The notes under the pieces: generated by a model
What the model was told of the DNA's origin: nothing
Seen by the model: only the letters and a program-made list of their open reading frames with translations
Database searches by the model: none
Source of the DNA: Acidianus ambivalens
GTDB taxonomy: Archaea > Thermoproteota > Thermoprotei_A > Sulfolobales > Sulfolobaceae
Assembly: GCF_009729015.1 (NCBI RefSeq)
Contig: NZ_CP045482.1
Location: 1,856,001-1,920,000, forward strand
Length of the DNA stretch: 64,000 nt
Direction: 5' to 3'
Program-made: the position numbers and the translations under genes
Shown here: positions 34,307 to 43,574 of the stretch, one piece after another
Position numbering within the stretch: the stretch's first letter is position 1
Layout: each line of letters opens with the position of its first letter

Positions 34307-34372
34307 ATTTTATTAAAAATATAGTTTAATTAAAAATAAGTAAAATAAGCGAAATTGTTCATTTTTATATAT

Positions 34373-34858
34373 CTAATATCTTCTTCCTCTACTATATCCT
34401 CTGTTGGCGTTTTTTAGTTTCAATGTATATTCTTCATCAATAGCTACTATTTTAGACTTTATCTCTGATAAAATCTGATTTAACTGGTTTTTGAAATTAT
34501 CATCAATTACAGCTTGATTCTCTTCTAGAGCTTCTTCTCCGTTAGTTGATAATTTTAGTTTTTTATTTACTGGGTCACTTTCAATTAGCCCTAAATAAAG
34601 CAACGAAGTAAGGTCTTCCTTTATCATTGGACTGAACACATTATTTCCGATTACATTGAATTTATAGCCTAAATCTAAACCTTTTTGCGAGGCCTCGTAT
34701 AGTAAAGTTATCAAAGCCCTTTCAGATATTCCTCCAAATAATTTTATTATATACATCAATTGTACTTTTTTCTTATCTTCTTTTAAAACAGATGGAGTAA
34801 TTACTTGCTTAGTAATTGTTTTTAATTCCTTAGTTTTTGTCTGTCCAGGCTGTGACAA
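34373..34858 (-). CDS. Conserved hypothetical winged-helix-like protein
   Basis: A 161-residue protein. The first 30 residues are polar and likely disordered. Residues 45-110 read KLFGGISERALITLLYEASQ...MIKEDLTSLLYLGLIESDPVNKKLKLSTNGEEALEE, a winged-helix pattern ('SxR...LL...L.SLLYLGLIE.....LKLTxxGxxALE'). The tail ends in a basic YSRGRRY, suited to nucleic acid contact. I do not know a named family; it appears Sulfolobales-specific. It is the downstream gene after the hexulose-phosphate synthase, 15 bp apart. Confidence 0.65.
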   Translation of the reverse strand: MSQPGQTKTKELKTITKQVITPSVLKEDKKKVQLMYIIKLFGGISERALITLLYEASQKGLDLGYKFNVIGNNVFSPMIKEDLTSLLYLGLIESDPVNKKLKLSTNGEEALEENQAVIDDNFKNQLNQILSEIKSKIVAIDEEYTLKLKNANRGYSRGRRY

Positions 34859-34873
34859 ACTTAATCCCCTATC

Positions 34874-35551
34874 TTATTTATGTCCTCCTATTATATTAAT
34901 TAAACGTTTCGTAACAAGTAATGGATCGCTACTCCTAGTTATTGCCCCTCCTACCACATAAATGTTTATAGGTAAATCTAGAAGATCTACAATGTTCTTC
35001 TCATTTAATCCTCCAGCAACTGATACCAGTGAGAACTCTGAGATTTGCTTAATTTCATTCTTTAAAGACGTTACTGTAATTCCGCGTTCTTTTTGAACGT
35101 CTAACCCCACGTGCAAACCTATTATATCAACTCCTAATTCCTTTAATCTTTTTGCCCTCTTTACTGGATCATTAACATTAATTAAATCAGCTTGGACTAC
35201 TATTCCTAGTTCTTTTGCCTTATCTACTGCAGATTTTATTGTAGAATCGCTCATTATTCCCAGAACAGTCATTATATCTGCGTTGCCCAATTTAGCAATT
35301 TCAACTTCTACGTCTCCAGCGTCAGCTGTCTTTGTATCTGCTAAGAGAATTTTGTCTTTAGCTACTTCTCTTAATTGTTTTATTCCTCTAATTCCTTCTG
35401 CTTTAACTAACGGAGTTCCAACTTCTACTATGTCTACTCCTCCTTCTATTGCCATTTTTGCTACTCTTATTGCATCGTCAAGAGATATGAAATCTAACGC
35501 TACTTGTAAGTTCTTTTTACTCGAAATTCTTTCAAGGACTTCGTCTTTCAT
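34874..35551 (-). CDS. 3-hexulose-6-phosphate synthase (OMP decarboxylase superfamily)
   Basis: A 225-residue TIM barrel of the HUMPS family. Signatures: LQVALDFISLDDAIRVA, DIVEVGTPLVKAEGIRGIKQL (HPS-type loop), LADTKTADAGDVEVEIA (the D-x-K-x-x-D metal/catalytic motif) and VAGGLNEKN. The EVGTPLxKxEG motif distinguishes it from OMP decarboxylase. In archaea HPS makes or breaks hexulose-6-phosphate to supply ribulose-5-phosphate (reverse RuMP pathway) in organisms without a full pentose phosphate pathway. ATG at 35551, 90 bp from the divergent pyrG. Confidence 0.85.
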   Translation of the reverse strand: MKDEVLERISSKKNLQVALDFISLDDAIRVAKMAIEGGVDIVEVGTPLVKAEGIRGIKQLREVAKDKILLADTKTADAGDVEVEIAKLGNADIMTVLGIMSDSTIKSAVDKAKELGIVVQADLINVNDPVKRAKRLKELGVDIIGLHVGLDVQKERGITVTSLKNEIKQISEFSLVSVAGGLNEKNIVDLLDLPINIYVVGGAITRSSDPLLVTKRLINIIGGHK

Positions 35552-35640
35552 ATGACATAAGCGGACGAGGTAATAATTAAATTAATCTATAAAAGAGTTT
35601 TTAAGCTCAAAAGCCGAGTACTTGTTACTGTGATTATGTA

Positions 35641-37236
35641 TTGACAAAGTTCGTAATAGTAACTGGTGGTGTATTATCTAGTGTAGGAAAAGGTACTGTT
35701 GCAGCATCAATAGGGCTTCTTTTGAAAGCTAGGGGATACAAGATATCTGTAGTAAAAGTAGATCCTTATATTAATGTTGATGCAGGCACTATGAATCCTT
35801 ATATGCACGGAGAAGTTTTTGTCACAGATGACGGTGCAGAGACCGACTTAGATTTAGGGCATTATGAAAGATTCCTTGACATAGACATGAGTAAGCACAA
35901 TAATATTACTGCAGGGAAAGTTTATTTTGAAGTAATAAAGAAGGAAAGAGAAGGAAAGTATCTAGGGCAGACTGTTCAAATTATACCGCACGTTACTGAT
36001 GAAATAAAATCAATGATTAGGAAAGTAGCAGAATTGGATAAGGCAGACATCGTAATAGTAGAAATAGGAGGTACAGTAGGAGATATAGAAAGCTTGCCAT
36101 TCCTTGAAGCGGTTAGGCAAATGAAGTTAGAGGAGGAAGAGCATGATATAGTCTTTATTCACGTTGCATTAGTAGAATATCTTAATGTAACTGGAGAATT
36201 AAAAACTAAGCCTCTGCAGCATAGTGTTCAAGAGTTAAGAAGGATAGGAATTCAGCCTGATATTATAATAGCAAGATCCATAGTACCAATAGATGAGGAA
36301 ACTAAGAAGAAGATTGCATTGTTCACTAATGTAAAACCTGAGTACATTTTCTCGAATTATGACGTCTCGACTGCCTATGAAGTTCCTCTAATTCTAGAAA
36401 AACAATCACTTCCTTCAAAGCTTTTATCAAAGCTTGCCTTAAAGGATACTCCACCTAAGCTTGACGATTGGATAAATTTTGTAAATGCCATAAAGAACGG
36501 TAACAAAGTCGTTAGAATAGGTTTGGTAGGAAAGTATACAAAACTAAAGGACAGTTACTTGAGTATAAAAGAAGCAATATATCATGCCTCTGCTATGTTA
36601 CACCTTAAGCCTCAAATTGTTTGGATAGAATCTACTGACTTAGAGAAAGATAATGCCGTAGAGGAAAAATTGAAAGGATTGGACGGGATAGTAGTTTTGC
36701 CCGGCTTCGGAGCTAGAGGAGTAGAAGGTAAATTAAAAGCAATAAAATATGCTAGAGAAAACAATGTTCCATATCTAGGTATTTGCTACGGCTTACAGCT
36801 AGCTGTAGTTGAGTTCGCCAGAAACGTTTTAGGTCTTAAAGGTGCTCATACTACTGAAGTTGATCCTAATACACCTTATCCTGTGGTAACTTTACTAGAT
36901 GAGCAAAAAAGAGTTACGCAAGTAGGAGGAACTATGAGATTAGGTGCGCAGAAGATTATTCTTAAAGAAGGTACAATAGCTTATAACCTTTATGGAAAAT
37001 CAGAAGTTTATGAAAGACATAGGCATAGGTATGAGGTTAATCCAGAATATGTAGATAAACTGCAGTCTGCTGGTATGATAATCTCTGGAGTTAGTGAGAA
37101 CGGTCTAGTTGAGATGATAGAATTAAAGGATCATAAGTTCTTTGTAGCTACTCAAGCTCATCCAGAGTTTAAGAGTAGACCTTTAAGACCTTCACCTTTA
37201 TTTGTTGGATTCTTGAAGGCTGCTGCCGGACTCTGA
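35641..37236 (+). CDS. pyrG: CTP synthase
   Basis: A 531-residue enzyme: amidoligase domain with KFVIVTGGVLSSVGKGTVAASIG (P-loop-like) and VDPYINVDAGTMNPYMHGEVFV, and C-terminal glutamine amidotransferase with LGICYGLQLAVVEFARN (nucleophile Cys), HRHRYEVNP, and the His/Glu pair in QAHPEFKSRPLRPSPLF. It converts UTP to CTP with ammonia from glutamine. TTG start at 35641; a TATA-like TTTTTAAG about 30 bp upstream. The stop overlaps the convergent wHTH gene by 39 bp. Confidence 0.96.
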   Translation: MTKFVIVTGGVLSSVGKGTVAASIGLLLKARGYKISVVKVDPYINVDAGTMNPYMHGEVFVTDDGAETDLDLGHYERFLDIDMSKHNNITAGKVYFEVIKKEREGKYLGQTVQIIPHVTDEIKSMIRKVAELDKADIVIVEIGGTVGDIESLPFLEAVRQMKLEEEEHDIVFIHVALVEYLNVTGELKTKPLQHSVQELRRIGIQPDIIIARSIVPIDEETKKKIALFTNVKPEYIFSNYDVSTAYEVPLILEKQSLPSKLLSKLALKDTPPKLDDWINFVNAIKNGNKVVRIGLVGKYTKLKDSYLSIKEAIYHASAMLHLKPQIVWIESTDLEKDNAVEEKLKGLDGIVVLPGFGARGVEGKLKAIKYARENNVPYLGICYGLQLAVVEFARNVLGLKGAHTTEVDPNTPYPVVTLLDEQKRVTQVGGTMRLGAQKIILKEGTIAYNLYGKSEVYERHRHRYEVNPEYVDKLQSAGMIISGVSENGLVEMIELKDHKFFVATQAHPEFKSRPLRPSPLFVGFLKAAAGL

Positions 37237-37506
37237 GAGTACTATAATAATTCTATCATATTTTGATTTTATCATTTTTTTAATTCCCTTTTCACCATTC
37301 TCATATGAAATTTCTATTAATCCTGCATTTTGTAATTCTGCTACTTGTGAGCTTATATTTCCTTTTGACATCATTAATTCATTGCTTAATTCTGTTATAC
37401 TTTTTGGTTTTTCTGCTACTAACTTTAGTATATTTATTCTAGTCATTGAAGAAAATGCGGTTGAAACTCTTAGTATATCTTCTGGATCTGTTACTACAAG
37501 TTCCAT
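37198..37506 (-). CDS. ArsR/MarR-like winged-helix regulator
   Basis: A winged-helix protein of about 102 residues if started at the ATG at 37506 (MELVVTDPEDILRV). The open frame extends further to 37536, but the internal ATG fits better. It has the ArsR pattern SSMTRINILKLVAEKPKSITELSNELMMSKGNISSQVAELQNAGLIEISYENGEKGIKKMIKS. No metal-binding cysteines are present. It overlaps the pyrG end by 39 bp. Divergent from the LSm gene with about 100 bp between, so it may control itself or LSm. Confidence 0.8.
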   Translation of the reverse strand: MELVVTDPEDILRVSTAFSSMTRINILKLVAEKPKSITELSNELMMSKGNISSQVAELQNAGLIEISYENGEKGIKKMIKSKYDRIIIVLSESGSSLQESNK

Positions 37507-37598
37507 GAATAAAAAGCTGACAAATACTTTGTTCAAAAGTCTTTTGCCGTGAAAAACGCTAAGTCATTCTTTTATATTAGTTAGATAATTGATTAGGA

Positions 37599-37615
37599 AG
37601 AGGAGATTTATATTG
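37599..37615 (+). promoter_or_regulatory. Shine-Dalgarno and TTG start of the LSm gene
   Basis: AGAGGAGATTTATATTG: the AGGAG at 37601-37605 is 7 nt before a TTG at 37613. This decides the start in favour of TTG 37613 (MQAKVENPLKN) over the longer in-frame start at 37589, which would place the SD inside the coding region. Confidence 0.65.
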
Positions 37616-37876
37616 CAAGCTAAAGTTGAGAATCCATTAAAGAACATTAAATCAGCTGTAAATAAAATTGTATTAGTTAAACTTAAAGATGGTTCTGAGT
37701 ACATTGGTAAATTAGAACAGACTGACGGTACAATGAATTTAGTACTTAGAGACTGTACTGAACTTAGAGAGGGCACTGCAGAGCCAGTAGCAAAATATGG
37801 CAGAGTTCTAATAAGAGGTAGTAATGTTCTCTTTATAAGTATTGATTATGAAACGATAATGAATAAAGAAAAATAA
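37613..37876 (+). CDS. Sm-like archaeal protein (LSm)
   Basis: An 87-residue Sm-fold protein when started at TTG 37613. Sm1 motif is KIVLVKLKDGSEYIGKLEQTDGTMNLVLRDCTEL and Sm2 is GRVLIRGSNVLFISI. It forms a ring (hexa/heptamer) that binds U-rich RNA and tRNA-like or sRNA partners. The longer frame from 37589 adds eight basic residues that are unlikely to be translated. Followed after 31 bp by metK. Confidence 0.92.
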   Translation: MQAKVENPLKNIKSAVNKIVLVKLKDGSEYIGKLEQTDGTMNLVLRDCTELREGTAEPVAKYGRVLIRGSNVLFISIDYETIMNKEK

Positions 37877-37907
37877 TTTTAAAACACCAAACGAAAGTGA
37901 AAGTATA

Positions 37908-39119
37908 ATGAAAAACATCGTAGTTGAACCTGCAAGGGTTCAAGATATTAATAATTTGCCTGTAGAATTAGTAGAAAGAAAAGGCACAGGACATCCGGAT
38001 TATATTGCTGATTCTGCTTCAGAAGAAGCTAGCAGAAAATTATCCTTATATTACCTAAAGAAATTTGGTACTATACTTCATCACAATTTAGATAAAACTC
38101 TTGTAGTAGGCGGTCAAGCTCAGCCGGAATTTAAAGGAGGAGAAGTCATACAACCAATCTACATTATAGTTGCAGGTAGGGCAACTACTGAGGTTAGAAC
38201 TGAAGACGGTATTCAGAACGTTCCTGTAGGTACTATAATAGTTGAAAGCGTTAAAAACTGGATAAAGAATAATTTTAGATATTTAGATCCAGAAAAACAT
38301 GTTATTGTTGATTATAAAGTGGGTAAAGGGTCCACTGATCTTGTTGGAATATTTAATAAAGGCAAGACAGTTCCTTTATCTAATGATACCAGCTTCGGAG
38401 TTGGATTTGCTCCTTTCTCTACATTAGAGGAATTAGTATATCAAACAGAAAGAATGTTAAATTCTAAAGAAGTAAAATCTGAACTTCCAGAGATCGGCGA
38501 GGATATAAAAGTCATGGGATTAAGAAGGGGTAAAGAAATAGATCTTACAGTAGCAATGTCAACTATAAGCGAGTTAATAGACGATACTAATCATTATTTA
38601 GCAGTTAAGGAGGAAGCTAAGCAGAAGATTTTAGATTTAGCAAGTAGATTAGCTCCTGACTATAAAGTTAATGTTTACATAAACACTGGAGATAGAGTTG
38701 ATCAAGGAATTTTGTATTTGACAGTCACTGGAACTTCGGCTGAACATGGAGACGACGGAATGACTGGTAGAGGTAATAGAGGAGTTGGCCTTATAACACC
38801 TATGAGACCGATGTCGTTAGAAGCAACAGCTGGTAAAAATCCAGTAAATCATGTTGGTAAGATATATAACGTAATGGCAATGCTGATTTCTAAGAAGATT
38901 ATAGAGGAGACTAAAATTAGGAATGTTCAAGTTGAAGTTCTAGGTCAAATAGGTAGACCAATAAATGATCCTCTTGTTGTTAATGTAGAAGTTGGCACGG
39001 AAAACGGTAAAATATCTGATGATTTAAAGAACGAGATTAATGGAATTGTAGACGAATATCTAGAATCATTTAATAAAATCACAGAACTAATATTAGATGG
39101 CAAAGTTTCCATGTTTTGA
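37908..39119 (+). CDS. metK: S-adenosylmethionine synthetase, archaeal type
   Basis: A 403-residue archaeal MAT, distinct from the bacterial/eukaryotic form. Landmarks: VERKGTGHPDYIADSASEEASRKL, HHNLDKTLVVGGQAQPEF, STDLVGIF, TSAEHGDDGMTGRGNRGVGLITPMRPMSLEATAGKNPVNHVGKIYN. It makes SAM from methionine and ATP, feeding the methyltransferases. ATG at 37908. Its end overlaps the convergent DUF460 gene by 27 bp. Confidence 0.96.
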   Translation: MKNIVVEPARVQDINNLPVELVERKGTGHPDYIADSASEEASRKLSLYYLKKFGTILHHNLDKTLVVGGQAQPEFKGGEVIQPIYIIVAGRATTEVRTEDGIQNVPVGTIIVESVKNWIKNNFRYLDPEKHVIVDYKVGKGSTDLVGIFNKGKTVPLSNDTSFGVGFAPFSTLEELVYQTERMLNSKEVKSELPEIGEDIKVMGLRRGKEIDLTVAMSTISELIDDTNHYLAVKEEAKQKILDLASRLAPDYKVNVYINTGDRVDQGILYLTVTGTSAEHGDDGMTGRGNRGVGLITPMRPMSLEATAGKNPVNHVGKIYNVMAMLISKKIIEETKIRNVQVEVLGQIGRPINDPLVVNVEVGTENGKISDDLKNEINGIVDEYLESFNKITELILDGKVSMF

Positions 39120-40925
39120 TTTTTGTCTCCTATATTCTTCAATTATGTTCTTTATATCATTAATATCCATTTCTTTCTGGATTTCTTTCTCTTTACTTAA
39201 TTTACGTATATCATCTAGTATATTTGATTTGCAGATTATGAAGTCTTTTCCTACATAATTAAATATTGAAGGATTAACTTCTTCTCCTAAAATTCTGACT
39301 TTATAATCTGAGATTTCGATAAGCGAGTTAGATTTTATAATATTTACTTTTCCCTCTACTAAATCATTAATAATCCCTTCAAGCTTATTTATTTTATCCG
39401 AGTAATCCTTTATTATTTCTTGGAGTTTTAAGATTGATTTGTTTCTTTCCTCTAATTCCGTTTTTAGTCTATACAACCTTCTATCTCTTTCAACCTCTGC
39501 GTTAAACTGAGTTTTTATCTCATATAATTTCTTCTCTAATTCATATTTTTCATTTAATAACCTTGTAATAGTCCTTCTTAATCTAAATATTTCATGCTTT
39601 AATTCAGAATTCTCTGTAAATGTTTTATTCTCTGGCTGTTTTTCTTTAGTCTCAGTTTTCTCTACTTTTATTATTTCCTTATTCTCTTCCTCTGCTATCT
39701 CATTTTCAATCTGTTTCTCTATGCATTCTGCCACCGTCTTTCCTTCGATAATGCACTTATATATTGCGTACTCATCTATATCTAGATCGAGTTTTCTTAT
39801 AGTAGAAGACGCTTGAGACAATTTGTTTTCTAATTCTTTATATGCTTTTAACGCAGCAGCTAACGAATCTCTGATGTGCGGATCTGTAATGTTTAAGTTA
39901 TATTTTTCAGAATATTCTTGAAGTAATTTTTGTTTTTCATCCACACTTAAGGACTTATCCGGAACATATAATTTTGCTTTTAATATTCCTGCTATCTTTT
40001 TTACAGCATCTGGTACAGGGTTTACATCAGTAGCTATTATTATTGCTGAACCTTTTTCTGATAATTTATTTATTATTTCTTCTCTATCAATTCCTTTTTT
40101 AGATTCTAAAATTACTGGATTTCCATGAATATCTATTGCAGAAATTCCTACAAATATTCCTGGATCAATTCCTACTATTATAGGCTTTTTCTCTATCTTT
40201 TTGTTAGTTTCAAAATCTATCTTAGTTTTATACACTGGCCTAATTTCTAAGTTAACGTCATGTCCACTCATCTTTTTAACTAGTCCATAAAGCCTTTCTC
40301 TTGGTGCGTAGACTATGAATGTAGCATTTTCTAAACCGCTCTTTGATCTCCTTAATATTACGTCATAGTCTATGTTATTCCTATCTAGAGTCTCTTTTAC
40401 CTCTTTAAAAACCCTTAATATTAATCCCCTAATATGTCTCTTATACCTATTAGAGCTCATGCCTCCTGGTCCTAAGTGTCTACCTCGGGAAATTATTATC
40501 TTAGTTTTATTTTCTGTGAGCTTAATTTTAGTTCCTGCACCTTTTAGCGCTAAATAAGCAGCTAGGTATGCTGTCTTACTAGGATTAGGTTTTCCTTGTA
40601 TTTCTATACCCATGTTTTTAGCTACTTCCCTTATATCCATAAATCTTCCATCATTGTAAGTTACTTGGACTAGTTCTACGTTATCTGGAAATAGACTAAT
40701 TATTTTAATTACTTGCCTATCATTTTCTCCAAGTTCGTATATATTATCCGTTGCTACGATAGAAACTTCGTATTCCCAAGCTAATCTAATTATCTTAGAT
40801 ATGCCTATTTCATCGAATTTTTGAACTATATTCCCATTCTCATCTAATATTACTACCGAGTATTTTGCGTCTAGTAGATTAGCGGGGCTACTGCCAGGAT
40901 TTATATCTATTCCCATTATCCTCAT
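39093..40925 (-). CDS. DUF460 protein, RNase H/RuvC-like domain plus coiled coil
   Basis: A 610-residue archaeal protein I recognise as DUF460. The second RNase H-like domain has a RuvC/YqgF-style triad: IVGIDPGIFVGISA (about residue 252), IIATDVNPVPDA, and ITDPHIRDSLAAALKAYKEL. The N-terminal part (GIDINPGSSPANLLDAKYSVVIL) is a related half-domain. Residues 430-530 form a long coiled coil (EIFRLRRTITRLLNEKYELEKKLY...). It is expected to act on nucleic acid as a metal-dependent nuclease; activity is inferred. Start overlaps the rio2 stop by 4 bp, and the group follows RqcH, pointing to ribosome biogenesis or quality control. Confidence 0.8.
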   Translation of the reverse strand: MRIMGIDINPGSSPANLLDAKYSVVILDENGNIVQKFDEIGISKIIRLAWEYEVSIVATDNIYELGENDRQVIKIISLFPDNVELVQVTYNDGRFMDIREVAKNMGIEIQGKPNPSKTAYLAAYLALKGAGTKIKLTENKTKIIISRGRHLGPGGMSSNRYKRHIRGLILRVFKEVKETLDRNNIDYDVILRRSKSGLENATFIVYAPRERLYGLVKKMSGHDVNLEIRPVYKTKIDFETNKKIEKKPIIVGIDPGIFVGISAIDIHGNPVILESKKGIDREEIINKLSEKGSAIIIATDVNPVPDAVKKIAGILKAKLYVPDKSLSVDEKQKLLQEYSEKYNLNITDPHIRDSLAAALKAYKELENKLSQASSTIRKLDLDIDEYAIYKCIIEGKTVAECIEKQIENEIAEEENKEIIKVEKTETKEKQPENKTFTENSELKHEIFRLRRTITRLLNEKYELEKKLYEIKTQFNAEVERDRRLYRLKTELEERNKSILKLQEIIKDYSDKINKLEGIINDLVEGKVNIIKSNSLIEISDYKVRILGEEVNPSIFNYVGKDFIICKSNILDDIRKLSKEKEIQKEMDINDIKNIIEEYRRQKSKHGNFAI

Positions 40926-41791
40926 GCTTTCCCCTTGATGAATGCCATTACATAGTTCAAATCTTCAGTTATATTATATTTTTTACTGAAAAATGATATT
41001 ATATTGTTAACATCTCTATTTAGTAGATTATCATCATCTTGCCTCCATTGAGGCCAGTCAATTATATAAGGACTCTCGTTATCTCCTATAATTATATTAT
41101 AAGGACTTAAATCTCCATGTACCATTTTATTACAATATAAATATGCAATCCTAAGAGATCCTATTATTGAATCTAACACTTCCTTAGGTTTATTTAGCTC
41201 TGCCTTAAGTAAGCTTGGCCCTTCTATGTATTCCATAGCTACTGCATTATAAGCGTAACCTAAAGGTTTTGGCACTTTAGCTAAATTTTCTGATAAACAT
41301 TTTAATGCAATATATTCATTCTTTGCATTATCAAGCGTTATTGAAATCCAGCTTCTTTTTCCTCTATAACCTCTCAGTTTCCTAGCATTTTTATAACTAG
41401 AATTTCCTACTCTATGAAATTTTACTATTATAGTATTATTATCGAAATCATATCCGTAATACACATTGCTCTCTTTTCCTTCTCCTATTATTAGACCTAG
41501 TCTATTTAGAATTTTATTCACATAAAGCATTTTTATTGCTAGAATATCCAAGCCTGTAAATGTTATTTTATACGCTCTTTTACCAGTGATTATATCCCAT
41601 GAGACTGCTCTTAAATTCCTTAACTTTTCTAAAGAAATTCTTAATTCAGTATCAGTAAAGTTTAATCTATCTTTTAATTCCTCTTCAGTCAAGTATTCAT
41701 ATTTATCTTTTAATTCTACAAACGTTTTAAGTACTAAATAGTCCTCCGGAAGCACCAATGAGGCTTTTTCTGCTAAAGTAAGGGATGGCAT
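40922..41791 (-). CDS. rio2: RIO2-type serine protein kinase/ATPase
   Basis: A 289-residue RIO2 kinase. The N-terminal winged helix (residues 1-85) contains LSLVL/LKTFVELKDKYEYLTEEEL; the kinase lobe has GEGKESNVYYGYD (P-loop-like), VKFHRVGNSS (Lys), YIEGPSL (hinge), VHGDLSPYNIII (catalytic HGD) and YIIDWPQW (metal-binding D, replacing DFPQ). RIO2 acts as an ATPase in late 40S/30S maturation in archaea and eukaryotes. ATG at 41791, overlapping DUF460 by 4 bp. RqcH is 33 bp upstream on the same strand. Confidence 0.93.
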   Translation of the reverse strand: MPSLTLAEKASLVLPEDYLVLKTFVELKDKYEYLTEEELKDRLNFTDTELRISLEKLRNLRAVSWDIITGKRAYKITFTGLDILAIKMLYVNKILNRLGLIIGEGKESNVYYGYDFDNNTIIVKFHRVGNSSYKNARKLRGYRGKRSWISITLDNAKNEYIALKCLSENLAKVPKPLGYAYNAVAMEYIEGPSLLKAELNKPKEVLDSIIGSLRIAYLYCNKMVHGDLSPYNIIIGDNESPYIIDWPQWRQDDDNLLNRDVNNIISFFSKKYNITEDLNYVMAFIKGKA

Positions 41792-41824
41792 AAGAATATT
41801 AATATTAAATTAGCGTTAGGGTTA

Positions 41825-43555
41825 TTATTGTTTATCATTAGTTTCTTTAACTACTTTAATTATTTTTGACTTTCCAGGTAAAATCGATAGCACCTCATTT
41901 TTAAGTTCTTTTCCAGCATTTATAGAGTTAGCCTCACTAAGTATTTTTACTATTCTATCTGCGGTTCTTTCCAATTCATCACCAGGGGAAATTAGTACGT
42001 AATTTTTAACTTTAGCCGAAACACTATTTTCTGAACCAACAACAATTTCAAGGGAATCATTTATCTTGAAGCCGATTGCCAAGTTTAGCTTTACCGATTT
42101 AATATAATTCTTCTTTCCATATATCATAAATGAACCTTTTGGCAAATATTCTCCGGCAGGTGGACTTTTAGACACTTGGCTTCCGTAAACCCAAAATACA
42201 TCAACTGCAGCTAAACCTAATTTCCATGCCTTTGAATAGCTTGCTGCAATAACTGCGGCATCGTAAATATCTTGTTCTGTAATATTTTTAGGGTTTTTAA
42301 TTATAGTAGCAGCAGCACCTTGGATATCCGCGTGCAAAAATATGTCGTTATCCTCTAGGAGTTTTCTTACTAAGCTTTCGTTTTGGTCAGCGTCTTTACC
42401 AGCTATTACTAAGAATCCATTAGTAGTGAAACTCCACCTATATTTCTCATACCATTCTTTCTTCCTTATTGATAATTTTCTCCCTTCTTCTTCTTTTTTT
42501 ATCTCAATTTCGATTTCATTAAGTTTTCTTTTCAATTCTTCTAGAGTTTCTTTAGCTTTCTTACTTTTTTGCGCGTATTCCTTTGCTTTATCAAAATATA
42601 GTGAAGCGTTTTTAGCTACTGATAATTTAGGGTCTATTTCTATTTCCTTACCCTCAAGTTTAATCTTCTTTTCTTTATTCTTTATAGCATTCTCAACCTC
42701 CATGTAATGTTCCATTATTTCTTTACCTATTTTTCTTAGTTCTTCCGCCTTCTCTTCGTATTCCTTTATGTTTTCTTCTATTTGTTGGATAGTTTTCTCA
42801 AGCTTTTTCTTTTCTCCTTCAATTTTTTCAGTTATCTTTTGTATCTCTTTTTGTTTAGTTAGCTCGAGAAAATATTCGTCTATGACGTCATTATAGCTAT
42901 TTCCTTTTTCGCAACCTTCAAACTCTATTGGCATAAAATTTATCCCTTTTTTAATGCAAGGTGTTATTTTACCCTCAGCAATAGATTTTTCCAATTTTTC
43001 ATACTCTTCCTCTGCATTGACAGACTCCGTTAGATGCAAGGCGAATAGTATATCCTTAGGTACGACCACCTTATTTGGTTTTGGTGGCTGTACATAAGGT
43101 AAGCCAGGCTTTACAACTCTATCTTTAAATTCCTTATACTCTGTAGAGAATTTTATTTTATCTTGTTCATCTAATACTAAAAGCAACCCTCTAGGTAATA
43201 ATTCAACTATTATCTTCATACCATTATTTAACGCAATTTTAAGGATTCTTTCCTTGTCTATTATTTGAACGTCTGAGATTACGAGATCTCTTATTAATTC
43301 CCTTAGGGATTTAGCTTTATTCCCAATTTCTTTTTGGATATCATATTTTGTGAAGTTTATTCTAACTCCAGGCTCTATTATTAGATTTTTATCAGAATTC
43401 TTGCAATGTAACTTAAATATGAATACATTGTCCAATTTTTCCAAATTGTAAATATTATCTATTCTACAGCCTATTAGCTCGTTTTTATTTTCAACCACCC
43501 ATGCTAGTAAATCTATATAACTCATGGAATTTTTCCTTGGTAACTTTATAGCCAT
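41825..43555 (-). CDS. RqcH/NEMF-family (NFACT) ribosome quality-control protein
   Basis: About 576 residues from an ATG at 43555 (MAIKLPRKNSMSYIDLLAWV); the frame is open to 43624, but that would cover the divergent membrane-protein gene. It has the NFACT-N domain (ELIGCRIDNIYNLEKLDNVFIFKLH...PKNKVVVPK), a long coiled coil (about residues 220-360), and the NFACT-R (DUF814) domain DIFLHADIQGAAATIIKNP, AAVIAASYSKAWKLGLAAVDVFWVYGSQVSKSPPAGEYLPKGSFMIYGKKNY. Family members recognise stalled 50S subunits and recruit tRNA-Ala for C-terminal tailing. Grouped with rio2 and DUF460. Confidence 0.9.
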   Translation of the reverse strand: MAIKLPRKNSMSYIDLLAWVVENKNELIGCRIDNIYNLEKLDNVFIFKLHCKNSDKNLIIEPGVRINFTKYDIQKEIGNKAKSLRELIRDLVISDVQIIDKERILKIALNNGMKIIVELLPRGLLLVLDEQDKIKFSTEYKEFKDRVVKPGLPYVQPPKPNKVVVPKDILFALHLTESVNAEEEYEKLEKSIAEGKITPCIKKGINFMPIEFEGCEKGNSYNDVIDEYFLELTKQKEIQKITEKIEGEKKKLEKTIQQIEENIKEYEEKAEELRKIGKEIMEHYMEVENAIKNKEKKIKLEGKEIEIDPKLSVAKNASLYFDKAKEYAQKSKKAKETLEELKRKLNEIEIEIKKEEEGRKLSIRKKEWYEKYRWSFTTNGFLVIAGKDADQNESLVRKLLEDNDIFLHADIQGAAATIIKNPKNITEQDIYDAAVIAASYSKAWKLGLAAVDVFWVYGSQVSKSPPAGEYLPKGSFMIYGKKNYIKSVKLNLAIGFKINDSLEIVVGSENSVSAKVKNYVLISPGDELERTADRIVKILSEANSINAGKELKNEVLSILPGKSKIIKVVKETNDKQ

Positions 43556-43574
43556 CTTCTTACATTTTAGAAAT

